Made by a program: the position numbers and the translations under genes. The notes beneath the pieces are model-generated. The model was not told the origin of the DNA, ran no database searches, and was given only the letters and a program-made list of their open reading frames with translations. A stretch of 64,000 nucleotides of DNA from Hyphomonas beringensis (GTDB lineage Bacteria; Pseudomonadota; Alphaproteobacteria; Caulobacterales; Hyphomonadaceae), in assembly GCF_000682755.1 (NCBI RefSeq), contig NZ_AWFF01000033.1:1-64000 (forward strand), given 5' to 3'. This document shows, piece after piece, positions 45,297 to 53,369 of this stretch. How positions within the stretch are numbered: the first letter of the stretch is position 1; the number at the start of each line of letters is the position of its first letter.

Positions 45297-46052
45297 ATGA
45301 GCAGCGACATCGAGTTTTCAGAGGATCCAGAGGGTGATCCGCCAGAGGCCATTGCGGGTAGCAAGGAGGTCGGTGCGTTGGCCCACCTCTACCGGGCGGA
45401 AGTGTACCGCTCGACCATATGGCGGCAGCGTCTTGACCAGACAACAAATTGGGCCGTGATCACGACAGGTATTGGCCTGTCTGTATCTTTCTCTTCTGCC
45501 AGTGCCTCCCCATTCCCCATCGTTCTGGTGGGGGCTTTGTGCATCATGTTCCTGATGCTGGAGGCGCGGCGCTATCGGTTCTTCTATGTCTGGCGGTTTC
45601 GCGCGCGTGTGCTGGAGATCGCTTTCTATGTGCCGATGCTGCGCGGGCAGGGGGCCAGGATCCCTCTGGATCGTGGCACAGCGCTCTCAGACGATTATGA
45701 AAAGCCGCAATATCGGATATCTTCCTTGCGGGCGATCGGTCGTCGCCTTCGCCGGAATTATGGGTGGATTTTCGCTATTCAGGGCGCGGCCTATTTCGCC
45801 AAGATCGCCATTCATCCGACCGATGTGCTCACATGGGACGAGTATGTACGGCGCGCGCACCTTGGCCCCATACCGGGCCTCATTGCTATCATTTGCGGCC
45901 TGTTGTTCCATGTTGGCTGGATCAGCCTTGCCTGGAAAACCTGGCTTGATGAGCGCGGCGACAAGACAAAGATGGAAGACTTTCTGAGAAGCCGTTCCGA
46001 CGTGAACCGCCGCCCCAAAGCGCACCCTCTGGGAGAGATCAAACAGGATTAG
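45297..46052 (+). CDS. DUF2270 family membrane protein
   Basis: A 251-residue predicted membrane protein. The family pattern ALAHLYRAEVYRSTIWRQRLDQTTNWAV is near the N-terminus, with four hydrophobic segments following (TTGIGLSVSFSS, IVLVGALCIMFLML, WIFAIQGAAYFAKI, LIAIICGLLFHVGWISLAW). The function is unknown. ATG at 45297 gives the start that keeps an acidic N-terminal tail. It is 54 bp after mscS and probably in the same transcript. Confidence 0.85.
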   Translation: MSSDIEFSEDPEGDPPEAIAGSKEVGALAHLYRAEVYRSTIWRQRLDQTTNWAVITTGIGLSVSFSSASASPFPIVLVGALCIMFLMLEARRYRFFYVWRFRARVLEIAFYVPMLRGQGARIPLDRGTALSDDYEKPQYRISSLRAIGRRLRRNYGWIFAIQGAAYFAKIAIHPTDVLTWDEYVRRAHLGPIPGLIAIICGLLFHVGWISLAWKTWLDERGDKTKMEDFLRSRSDVNRRPKAHPLGEIKQD

Positions 46053-46130
46053 GGGACGCTGTTCTGTGCGATAATGCTCAACACAACCGGAAGCCCCTGA
46101 GGTTCAGGTAACAGGATTCTTAACTGCAAG

Positions 46131-46149
46131 CGCCGCCTGCAAAGCAGGC
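46131..46149. terminator. Hairpin between convergent DUF2270 and MoxR genes
   Basis: CCGCCTGC-aaa-GCAGGCGG is a perfect 8-bp stem in the 117-bp convergent gap. No T-run follows on either strand, so it may be only a processing or weak termination signal. Confidence 0.35.
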
Positions 46150-46169
46150 GGGTCTATCAGAGCGTCTGC

Positions 46170-47039
46170 TTAGCCCGCAGGCCCTCTGCGGCCGCCGCCT
46201 TCGCCGCGACGTGCGAGGAAGGCGAGGCGTTCGAACAGGGCGACGTCCTGCTCATTCTTCAGAAGCGCGCCATGCAGCGGCGGAGTCAGACGCTCAGGGT
46301 CTTTCTCTTTCAGCGTTTCGAGGTCGATATCCTCGTTCATCAGGAGCTTCAGCCAATCGAGCAGCTCACTGGTCGATGGCTTTTTCTTCACGCCCGGCAG
46401 TTCGCGCATGGCGTAGAATGTGGTCAGTGCGTCTTTGACCAGTTTCTGCTTGATGCCTGGATAGTGGACATCGACGATCTCCTGCATCGTTTCCTCGTCC
46501 GGGAACTTGATGAAGTGGAAGAAGCAGCGGCGCAGGAAAGCGTCCGGCAGTTCCTTCTCATTGTTGGAGGTGATGATCACGATCGGGCGCTGTTTTGCCT
46601 TCACGGTCTCATCCGTCTCGTAGACATAGAACTCCATACGGTCGAGTTCCTGGAGAAGGTCGTTCGGGAATTCGATGTCGGCCTTGTCGATTTCATCGAT
46701 CAGCAGGACAGGGCGCTTGTCGGCGGTGAACGCCTCCCACAGCTTGCCCTTCTTGATGTAGTTCTTGACGTCTTTCGCGCGCTCTTCACCCATCTGGCCG
46801 TCGCGCAGTCGAGAGACCGCATCATATTCATACAGGCCCTGATTGGCCTTTGTCGTGGATTTGATATGCCACTCAATCAGTTCGGCGCCGAGGGCCTTGG
46901 CCACTTCAACGGCCAGAACGGTCTTGCCGGTGCCGGGTTCGCCCTTGATCAAGAGGGGGCGTTCCAGAGCAATCGCGGCGTTGACGGCCACTTTCAAATC
47001 ATCCGTTGCGACGTAATCCTGGGTGCCTTCAAAGCGCAT
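46170..47039 (-). CDS. MoxR family AAA+ ATPase
   Basis: A 289-residue MoxR-type ATPase. Walker A is GEPGTGKT (33-40), Walker B is LLIDEIDKAD, and sensor regions include ITSNNEKELPDAFLRRCFFHFIKFP. It is a chaperone-like ATPase that usually acts with a CoxE/VWA protein on cofactor insertion or envelope complexes. The tail (ARRGEGGGRRGPAG) is low-complexity. A ribosome-binding site (GAGGAAG) precedes the ATG. Its probable VWA partner is at 42195-43376. Confidence 0.92.
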   Translation of the reverse strand: MRFEGTQDYVATDDLKVAVNAAIALERPLLIKGEPGTGKTVLAVEVAKALGAELIEWHIKSTTKANQGLYEYDAVSRLRDGQMGEERAKDVKNYIKKGKLWEAFTADKRPVLLIDEIDKADIEFPNDLLQELDRMEFYVYETDETVKAKQRPIVIITSNNEKELPDAFLRRCFFHFIKFPDEETMQEIVDVHYPGIKQKLVKDALTTFYAMRELPGVKKKPSTSELLDWLKLLMNEDIDLETLKEKDPERLTPPLHGALLKNEQDVALFERLAFLARRGEGGGRRGPAG

Positions 47040-47436
47040 GAATTCTTCCTCATCTGGGTCTGGCTACACAATAGACGGGCCACCCTGTGGGGCAAGCGCT
47101 TACGTGGCGAAAGGGCAGTGACGCGCTGCAGCAGGGATTTAATTATCTGCTGCCTGGACCGCGTGGTATATAGATATGGCCATGCGCGCCGCCGCAGAAG
47201 CTCAAGCTTCAGATCAGCGCCGCGCGCTCCGGTTGGTTGGCCTGATTGGCTGGATAGTCCGGAGATGCTGCAGGCCTTATGACCCTACGCATCCGTGACA
47301 CGGGCGCATGGCACTTTACCCCAATCCGTATTCGGGACAGTTCGGTCTCATTCTGGCACAACTAACGAGATCGCAATTAAGCGTTAACGCCTTTCTGCAA
47401 ATTTCAACAAAACATGCAGGATCGGATTCGCACGCC
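47040..47436. other. 397-bp intergenic region between moxR and flbT
   Basis: This is the only stretch over 300 bp without a convincing gene. It holds the moxR promoter and, toward 47330-47430, several TTAAG/TTAAC half-sites and a possible flbT promoter. No complete CtrA TTAA-N7-TTAA or sigma-54 TGGCAC-N5-TTGC site was found. A 40-codon frame (47176-47298, MAMRAAAEAQ start) is present but has no ribosome-binding site. No tRNA or other RNA fold was recognised. Confidence 0.6.
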
Positions 47437-47823
47437 ATGCCCTTGAAGCTGTCCCTGAAGCCGGGTGAAACATTCGTTGTAAACGGTGCGGTCGTGCGCA
47501 ATGGCGACCGGCGAGGCGTCTTGCTGCTGGAAACGCATGCGCGGGTTCTGCGCGAGAAAGACATCCTGCGCCCCAACGAAGCCACCACGCCGGCTGGGCG
47601 GGCCTATTTCGCCGTCATGCAAATGTATCTGCTGGGAGAAGTGGACGGCCCGGCCTATGCGCAGGCCGCTGAAGCCTTGGCGAGCATGCTGGCGAGCTGC
47701 CAGTCCGATGAAGATCGCGAAGCCGTGCTGGACATTTCCGCAGATGTTACCAGTTCCAACCTTTACAGGGCGCTCAGCCGTTGCCGCAAAATGATGGCGG
47801 CAGACGTGCGGGGAGCCGCCTGA
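47437..47823 (+). CDS. flbT: Flagellar biosynthesis repressor FlbT
   Basis: A 128-residue protein matching FlbT: it opens MPLKLSLKPGETFVVNGAVV, contains ILRPNEATTPAGRAYFAVMQMYL, and ends in a helical tail. FlbT binds flagellin mRNA and destabilises it until the hook is built, in Caulobacter and Brucella. The in-frame extension to 47308 adds non-conserved residues and is not used. Its stop overlaps the next ATG (TGATG). The usual partner flaF and the flagellin genes are not adjacent in the window. Confidence 0.9.
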   Translation: MPLKLSLKPGETFVVNGAVVRNGDRRGVLLLETHARVLREKDILRPNEATTPAGRAYFAVMQMYLLGEVDGPAYAQAAEALASMLASCQSDEDREAVLDISADVTSSNLYRALSRCRKMMAADVRGAA

Positions 47824-48134
47824 TGCCGGATGGAAGTCTGATGAGAGCCCACACCTTACCGGAAACGCCCCCCGTCAGCCTGGATGAGGCGATCTCTCGC
47901 CTGGAGGCCGGGCAGGGGGAAGACATGATCGTGGATCTTGGGAATGGCCGGACGGCCTCGGCAGACGGGCATCGGGGCAATGAAGGCCTCCTTCAACGCC
48001 TGCGCGGGCATCGCATGATGTTGGCCCTCGCTTCAGGCGCAGCCGATCTTTCCCGGTTCGAGACAACTCCAGACAAGGTCAGCGTGGCCCCGATGGTGCA
48101 GGAAATACTCGACGCCGCCACGCAAAAAGATTAG
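47823..48134 (+). CDS. Small unknown protein coupled to flbT
   Basis: A 103-residue soluble protein starting at the ATG that overlaps the FlbT stop. The sequence is mixed charge with no membrane segment (SLDEAISRLEAGQGEDMIVDLGNG, SVAPMVQEILDAATQKD). It is not FlaF by its pattern. The tight coupling implies a flagellar or regulatory role. No family is recognised. marC follows 9 bp after its stop. Confidence 0.7.
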   Translation: MPDGSLMRAHTLPETPPVSLDEAISRLEAGQGEDMIVDLGNGRTASADGHRGNEGLLQRLRGHRMMLALASGAADLSRFETTPDKVSVAPMVQEILDAATQKD

Positions 48135-48143
48135 GGCGCGCGC

Positions 48144-48791
48144 ATGAGCGCTGACCTTATCTCCCTTTTTACCGCGACATTCGTCACATTCTTCGTCCTG
48201 ATAGATGCATTGGGCGTTGCACCCGTGTTCGCAACGCTGACCGCTCAGGGCAATGCCGCTTATCGCCGGCAGATGGCGTTCAAGTCCATTTTCGTGGCCA
48301 GCATCATCATTTTCGGCTTCGCCTTCGGCGGCGCGTGGCTGCTGAATGCCATGCACATCTCGATTGATGCCTTCCGGGCTGCGGGCGGCATTCTGCTGTT
48401 CCTGATCGCGCTGGATATGGTGTTTGAAAAGCGGACCGAGCGCCGGGAGCACCGCGCTGAAGAGCATCTGGATAGCCACAACGCAGATCCAGAGCCAGAC
48501 GATATTTCGGTGTTTCCGTTGGGTATTCCCATGGTTGCCGGGCCGGGCTCTATCGCCACGGCCATGTTCTACATGTCTGAAAAGTCTGACTGGGTAGAGA
48601 AGGGCGTTGTGCTGTCCGCCATCGGCCTGAACCTTTTGCTGACGCTGGTCATTTTCCTGATTGCAGGCCCGCTGGTGCGCATGATGGGCGCCAGCGTGGC
48701 AGGGGCCCTGACGCGGATTCTGGGCGTTATCCTTGCGGCCCTGTCGGTTCAGTTGCTGATCGACGGCATTCAGGGCGCTTTCGGTATTTAA
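48144..48791 (+). CDS. MarC family (UPF0056) membrane protein
   Basis: A 215-residue integral membrane protein with about six segments. It carries the family pattern IDALGVAPVFATLT near the N-terminus and FPLGIPMVAGPGSIATAM before the fourth segment. MarC proteins were once linked to multiple antibiotic resistance, but the role is unproven. It follows the small flbT-coupled gene closely and may share its transcript. Confidence 0.9.
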   Translation: MSADLISLFTATFVTFFVLIDALGVAPVFATLTAQGNAAYRRQMAFKSIFVASIIIFGFAFGGAWLLNAMHISIDAFRAAGGILLFLIALDMVFEKRTERREHRAEEHLDSHNADPEPDDISVFPLGIPMVAGPGSIATAMFYMSEKSDWVEKGVVLSAIGLNLLLTLVIFLIAGPLVRMMGASVAGALTRILGVILAALSVQLLIDGIQGAFGI

Positions 48792-48833
48792 AGCTCCACT
48801 GCCTGCGGCCTGTTTCAGTTCTCTTTTGTCTTT

Positions 48834-50132
48834 TTAGATGCCTGCCGGCTCTACGCGCTTCTTTGGAAGGCGGACATTTCGGCGGAAGGTCGCGATCATC
48901 ACATAGAAAAGCGCGAGGCCCGATGCGGTCAGGCCCATGACCTGCAGCATCAGCTGGCGGGTCCATTTTATGCCTGTGTCGGCAATACGAAGCGCAGCCG
49001 GGCCTTCCTGTTTCACCAGGGCAACGGCGCGGTCTCCCCCCGCTTCTGTCAGCAGACGCACACGGCGCAGATCGGCCGTGTCCTTCACCGGCTCCAGCAG
49101 CGTGATGGCTGCTGACGGGCTGGTCAGCATGCCGATGCGGTCAATCTGCACAAAGTCAGCTTCCAGTTTCTCCAGGCCATGCGGGTCGAGGGATTCCAGG
49201 AAGGCTGCCTTGACGCGATCCTCGCGGACATTCGTTGTGGCCAGTTCCCCAAGCGCATCTTCAAGGGCAGGACGCAGCTTGCTGTCGGGAAGGGCGTCAT
49301 TCAAGCGCTCTTTGAGGTAGGCGGTAAATTCCGGAGTCATACGGCGGGCACGGCGCGCTGATTTCAGAATGGAGGCTGCGCGGATATTCGTATCCGACAG
49401 GCCATCTGTGGCTTCTGCTTCCAAGAGGCCTATTGCCGTAATTTTCAGCGCGATGATGTCCACCCGGTCACCATCGAGCCAGCGCTCGGAATTGTTGGCC
49501 AAATCGGCAAATGTGCCCAGCAGCAGGAAGTGGCGGTTATTGCGGGAATTGGTGCTGACGGAGATGTCGCCGTCGGCTTCAGCTTCCGCCTCAGCCAAGG
49601 CGCCATCTTCCTCGGCGGGTGCCGTTTCAGGCGTTTCGGATGCTTCACTTGCCTCCGTGACAGGTGTCGGCTCAATACCGGAATCGCGAATACGGGCAGA
49701 GACCTGCGCTTCTTCGAATTTCAGCCCGATATCCAGTGGCAGCTTTCGCAGGGCGGCGGCGGCAAGGCGATCGTCGGCGCGCTCAAGGCGCACGCCGTTT
49801 GAATCGGCTTCCAGTTCCCGAACCGATTCCCTGTCCAGCATCTGGGGCGCCGCGAGCAGGAAGCCGCGCGCGGCTGCGACATCCATGTCGGTCAGCTCGC
49901 GTTCAACAATGTCGTGCCAGAATTTGTACTTGTCGCCAGCACTGCGGGGGGCAAAGGAGGCAAAGGCCTCATCCATGTTGCGGCGTGTCGTATCGATGGC
50001 TTCGATGCCCGGAGATTCCGAGAAGGTTGAACCGGAAAAAGCCGCAGCAAGGCTCTGGGCCGCGATGACAGGCATTAAAATCAACAAGGAGTTGAAGACC
50101 ACTGCCTGCATCCAGCCGGAGGTCTTATCCAT
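48834..50132 (-). CDS. Two-TM envelope protein of unknown function
   Basis: A 432-residue protein when started at the ATG at 50132, which has GGAAAACT upstream. Further in-frame ATGs at 50153, 50168 and 50198 are possible. A membrane segment near residues 8-28 (AVVFNSLLILMPVIAAQSLAAA) and another close to the C-terminus (MLQVMGLTASGLALFYVMIA) bracket about 370 periplasmic residues. These are helical repeats rich in Leu/Ala with an acidic Ala-Glu linker. Some internal repeats read like tetratricopeptide or HEAT-like helices, but I cannot assign a family. It is divergent from dksA across a 281-bp gap. Confidence 0.75.
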   Translation of the reverse strand: MDKTSGWMQAVVFNSLLILMPVIAAQSLAAAFSGSTFSESPGIEAIDTTRRNMDEAFASFAPRSAGDKYKFWHDIVERELTDMDVAAARGFLLAAPQMLDRESVRELEADSNGVRLERADDRLAAAALRKLPLDIGLKFEEAQVSARIRDSGIEPTPVTEASEASETPETAPAEEDGALAEAEAEADGDISVSTNSRNNRHFLLLGTFADLANNSERWLDGDRVDIIALKITAIGLLEAEATDGLSDTNIRAASILKSARRARRMTPEFTAYLKERLNDALPDSKLRPALEDALGELATTNVREDRVKAAFLESLDPHGLEKLEADFVQIDRIGMLTSPSAAITLLEPVKDTADLRRVRLLTEAGGDRAVALVKQEGPAALRIADTGIKWTRQLMLQVMGLTASGLALFYVMIATFRRNVRLPKKRVEPAGI

Positions 50133-50327
50133 AGTTTTCCGGCGTCGGGGCATGTACGCTGAAACCATCAATCGGCTGAGTTTTGGACGAAGGATCATAG
50201 AGCGCGTCGTCGCCCTAAAGATCAAGTCCCGGCCTGTAAATTGCAGGTGAAAGCGGGAACAAACCAGTGAAAGATTGGTGATATTCTTTAAGAAAATACA
50301 CGTTTTTGCCGCAATTGTCTGAAAACA

Positions 50328-50356
50328 TTGACAAAAATTACACAGCAAGAATGATT
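50328..50356 (+). promoter_or_regulatory. Possible promoter for dksA
   Basis: TTGACA at 50328-50333, then 17 bases and ATGATT at 50351-50356. It lies about 58 bp upstream of the dksA ATG. The -10 match is moderate. Confidence 0.35.
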
Positions 50357-50413
50357 GCAGTGAATCGCTGGGCGTTCTATATCCGCCCCCAAACAGAGTT
50401 AAGGTATGAAGCG

Positions 50414-50830
50414 ATGAGTGTTGACCTCTCGGACGACTATCGCCCCTCGGAGGACGAGGACTTCATGAACGAGCAACAGCTCGCCTACTTCCGGAAGCTT
50501 CTCGAAACCTGGAAAGCCGACATCCTGGATGGTGCAAAGCAGACCATCAATAATCTTCAGGATGAGTCTGGCTCACTCCCGGATATCGTGGATCGAGCTT
50601 CGGCGGAAAGCGATAAGGCGCTGGAGCTGCGCACGCGGGACCGTCAGCGCAAGCTGATCTCCAAGATCGATGCTGCGCTGCGCCGGATTGATGATGGTTC
50701 TTATGGCTATTGCGAAGTGACGGGCGAGCCGATCAGCTTGCGCCGTCTGGAAGCCCGGCCGACAGCCACGCTCAGCCTGGAAGCCCAGGAACGTCATGAG
50801 CGCAAAGAGCGTACCCTGCGCGACGATTGA
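50414..50830 (+). CDS. dksA: RNA polymerase-binding transcription factor DksA
   Basis: A 138-residue coiled-coil regulator. The helical hairpin with DEFMN-like tip (DEDFMNEQQLAYFRKLLETWK, then ASAESDKALELRTRDRQRKLISKI) is followed by the zinc-finger-like region GYCEVTGEPISLRRLEARPTATLSLEAQERHE. Only the first of the four zinc cysteines remains, as is common in alphaproteobacteria. With ppGpp it controls rRNA and amino-acid promoters. The ATG at 50414 is chosen because the in-frame upstream extension is not conserved in pattern. Confidence 0.93.
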   Translation: MSVDLSDDYRPSEDEDFMNEQQLAYFRKLLETWKADILDGAKQTINNLQDESGSLPDIVDRASAESDKALELRTRDRQRKLISKIDAALRRIDDGSYGYCEVTGEPISLRRLEARPTATLSLEAQERHERKERTLRDD

Positions 50831-50853
50831 TCCTTCCACAGCTTCAAAAAGAT

Positions 50854-50891
50854 AACGGCGGTGACCCCGAAAAGGATCACCGCCGTTTTTT
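50854..50891 (+). terminator. Rho-independent terminator of dksA
   Basis: AACGGCGGTGACCC-cgaaaa-GGATCACCGCCGTT with a single mismatch, followed by T-rich TTTTTT. It is 23 bp after the dksA stop. Confidence 0.92.
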
Positions 50892-51062
50892 CATCAGCCC
50901 AACGCTTCGGCAGATATGCTTGACGCCTCATGCGTTGAAGACATCATGGCATGAAGGTCCAAACGATGTCTTACAGCATGGTAATCAAGGCCTTAACGCC
51001 GAAGTGTGATATTTAACAATAAGTGCTTCGCTGTTAACGCCGGAGGATCCGGAGACCTTTTC

Positions 51063-52286
51063 ATGACTGATGACAGCCGCAGCGGGTGGGAAATTACTAA
51101 CCAGTCGTTAACCGTATCAGGCGCAAAAAAGAGATTCACACAGGACCCGGCTGATACTCACATGCGCTCCACCTTGCCTCTCGCCGCCGATGACGGATGG
51201 GACATGTCTCCGAGACGTGAGGCAGATATCATGCTGGACATGCCCACCACGTTTGAGCCGATTACACCAGAGAGGCCGCTGCCGACGTCGCGCGGCGTGT
51301 TGAGCCCGGCTGAGATTGAAGCTCTGCTGCGTCCCAATTTGGATGACATGCCGGATATTCCGGAAGAGCCGGATGTCACCAGCGAAAAACCAATTCCTGA
51401 CTTTGAACCACAAGCGCAGCCCCGGCTGCGCCCTGTTGCTGCAGCTCCAGCTGCTGCGGATGTGTCCGAAGATTCGCGCCGTCTGGCTGCGCGCCTGTCT
51501 CTGGCGCTGCGCGATGGCTGTGGATTGAAAGCGGCGGCAACTGTGCGTGCGGGATCAACAGGCAGTTTTGACCAGGCGCTTTATCCGGGCTCTGCGCCAG
51601 CAGGCTCTGCGATTGCCTGCTTTGCGGCGCCGGGCGGTGAGATTGCTGCAATGATGGTGCTGAGCGCGCCTCTGGTCAGTGCCCTGATCGAAACAGCCTG
51701 CGGCGGAAAGCCGGGAGGGCAGGGCGAACAGGAAGAACGTGTACGTCAGCTGACCCTGCTGGATACAGCGCTTCTGGAAGCCTTGGTGCGCCCCCTTGGG
51801 CCGGCCATCGCCCCGGCCTTGCGGTTTGCGCGTATCGAGACTGACGAAGAATTTGCGGCGGCCCTCGCCAACCCTGGCGACGCCTCCATTCTGGATCTTG
51901 ATGTGCGGGTGGAGACGGTTCGGATGACGGCCCGCCTGATCCTGGCAGAAGATGATCTGTTTGATGCGGCTGACACGCCCAAGGCGAGGCGGGCTCAAAC
52001 TGTAGAGGCGCCAGTTGAAGCCGCCCCTGTAGCTGAGGAGCCAAAGCCTGCGCCTGCTGCCATGACAGCTGTGCTGACAGCCCGCATTGCGTCTCTCAGT
52101 GTGCCAATGTCGCGTCTTTCAAACCTGAAAGCGGGCTCAACCCTGCTTCTCGGCGTGCCAGCAGATCAGCCCGTGGAATTGCTGACCGGCGGGCGTGATG
52201 GCCCGGTGGCAGCGGAAGGCCAGATTGGCCGCAAGGGCAATCGCATGGCCCTGCGCATCACCCGACGCACACAGATCCTGGGTTAG
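51063..52286 (+). CDS. Divergent FliM-like flagellar motor switch protein
   Basis: A 407-residue protein with the FliM CheY-binding motif LSPAEIEALL (residues 80-89), a middle CheC-like part (about 140-300) and a C-terminal SpoA/FliMN domain (about 336-402). It should sit in the flagellar C-ring switch. The motif usually lies within the first 15-20 residues of FliM, so the N-terminus is long. An alternative ATG at 51231 with GAGG upstream would put it near residue 25, in keeping with a CtrA-like box at 51097-51111. No fliL, fliN or fliG lies adjacent. The middle is strongly divergent, so a FliM paralogue is possible. Confidence 0.75.
   Translation: MTDDSRSGWEITNQSLTVSGAKKRFTQDPADTHMRSTLPLAADDGWDMSPRREADIMLDMPTTFEPITPERPLPTSRGVLSPAEIEALLRPNLDDMPDIPEEPDVTSEKPIPDFEPQAQPRLRPVAAAPAAADVSEDSRRLAARLSLALRDGCGLKAAATVRAGSTGSFDQALYPGSAPAGSAIACFAAPGGEIAAMMVLSAPLVSALIETACGGKPGGQGEQEERVRQLTLLDTALLEALVRPLGPAIAPALRFARIETDEEFAAALANPGDASILDLDVRVETVRMTARLILAEDDLFDAADTPKARRAQTVEAPVEAAPVAEEPKPAPAAMTAVLTARIASLSVPMSRLSNLKAGSTLLLGVPADQPVELLTGGRDGPVAAEGQIGRKGNRMALRITRRTQILG
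51097..51111 (+). promoter_or_regulatory. Near-consensus CtrA site upstream of the alternative fliM-like start
   Basis: CTAA-N7-TTAA(C) differs from the CtrA pattern TTAA-N7-TTAA at one base. It lies inside the long reading of the fliM-like gene but 120 bp upstream of the alternative ATG at 51231. Confidence 0.3.
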
Positions 52287-52294
52287 CGCTCTCT

Positions 52295-53311
52295 CTAATT
52301 TTGAGGGGGCTTGGCCGGTGTCTTGCGGTCCATATGCGCCTGCGCCCCGTCACGTGAGGCTTGCTCGGTGCCCCCGCCCAGGATCTCCGCTTCCTTCTGC
52401 GCCCATAGACGTTTCTGATACTTGCTGGAAATGATGTCCGTCACGACCAGTACGAAGATCACCAAATAGAAGGATGATTTGGACATCGCTTCGATCGTGT
52501 AGGTGAACAGGGTCATATGGGACAGGTGTGCGCCTTCCGTGACCAGCAGAACGCCGACTAGGAACAGGATGAACAGGCCGAGCACCTCATACATGCGGTT
52601 TTTCTTCAGGAAGTTGGCCACAGCATCTGCCATCAGGGCCATCACGACCCCCGATACAATAATGGCGATGGCCATGAGCCAGACCTGATAGTCCTTGCCA
52701 GGGCGGCAGCCGACGGCATCCGGAATAGGGGAGGAGATCAGCGCAGCCTTACAGTCTGTCACCGTGCCTTTGAATGTGCCGAGTGTCTCGCCTGCGGAAT
52801 TGACGATCTTTGCGATCTCCACATTGGCAATCGCCATGGCTGACAGGATAGAGTCGAAAGAGAAAACCATGTTCATGGCCACGATCAGGAGGATGGCCTG
52901 AGTGACGGATTTGGATTTGCCCCCCTCGCTATGCTCAATGTGCTCCACAGTGAGCATGTGGGAGATTTCCTTGACCGCCGTGTAGATGATGAAGGCACCG
53001 CCCGCCAATGTGATGAGGCCCTGGAAGGTGAATTCCCCCTCGAAAATACCTGGCATATGGAAGCCGAACAGAGGTTCCGACAGGGCATCGAACAATGCCA
53101 CGATGATAAACAGCAGAATGATCCGGAAGACGACGGCCAGGCCAATCCCCCAGCGGCGCACCATGGGGGCCTTGGCCTCGCCCACGCGTTTGGATTCGAT
53201 GGAAATGTAGAGGAGGTTGTCAAAGCCCAGAACAGCCTGGAGCATCAACAGCATCATCAATGTGAACAAGCCTGATACCGTGAAGACTTCCGCAATAACC
53301 TCACCCAGCAT
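52295..53311 (-). CDS. TerC family integral membrane protein
   Basis: A 338-residue polytopic membrane protein of the TerC family. Diagnostic stretches are VLGFDNLLYISIESKRV near the N-terminus and FSFDSILSAMAIANVEI, both carrying the acidic residues thought to bind metal. About eight membrane segments are visible. TerC/Alx/YkoY proteins export manganese or calcium, often during secretion-linked metalation of proteins. A YceI-DUF885 pair follows upstream on the same strand. The C-terminal tail is basic and disordered (MDRKTPAKPP). Confidence 0.88.
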   Translation of the reverse strand: MLGEVIAEVFTVSGLFTLMMLLMLQAVLGFDNLLYISIESKRVGEAKAPMVRRWGIGLAVVFRIILLFIIVALFDALSEPLFGFHMPGIFEGEFTFQGLITLAGGAFIIYTAVKEISHMLTVEHIEHSEGGKSKSVTQAILLIVAMNMVFSFDSILSAMAIANVEIAKIVNSAGETLGTFKGTVTDCKAALISSPIPDAVGCRPGKDYQVWLMAIAIIVSGVVMALMADAVANFLKKNRMYEVLGLFILFLVGVLLVTEGAHLSHMTLFTYTIEAMSKSSFYLVIFVLVVTDIISSKYQKRLWAQKEAEILGGGTEQASRDGAQAHMDRKTPAKPPQN

Positions 53312-53369
53312 TCATCGTCTCCCATAGAACAGTATTTTCTCCCCCCTCTTAGGGGAGACATGCATCAGA

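Noticed and set aside
53338-53358. TCTCCCC/GGGGAGA hairpin between terC and yceI as a terminator for yceI
   Set aside because: Read on the minus strand it is followed by A-rich rather than T-rich sequence.
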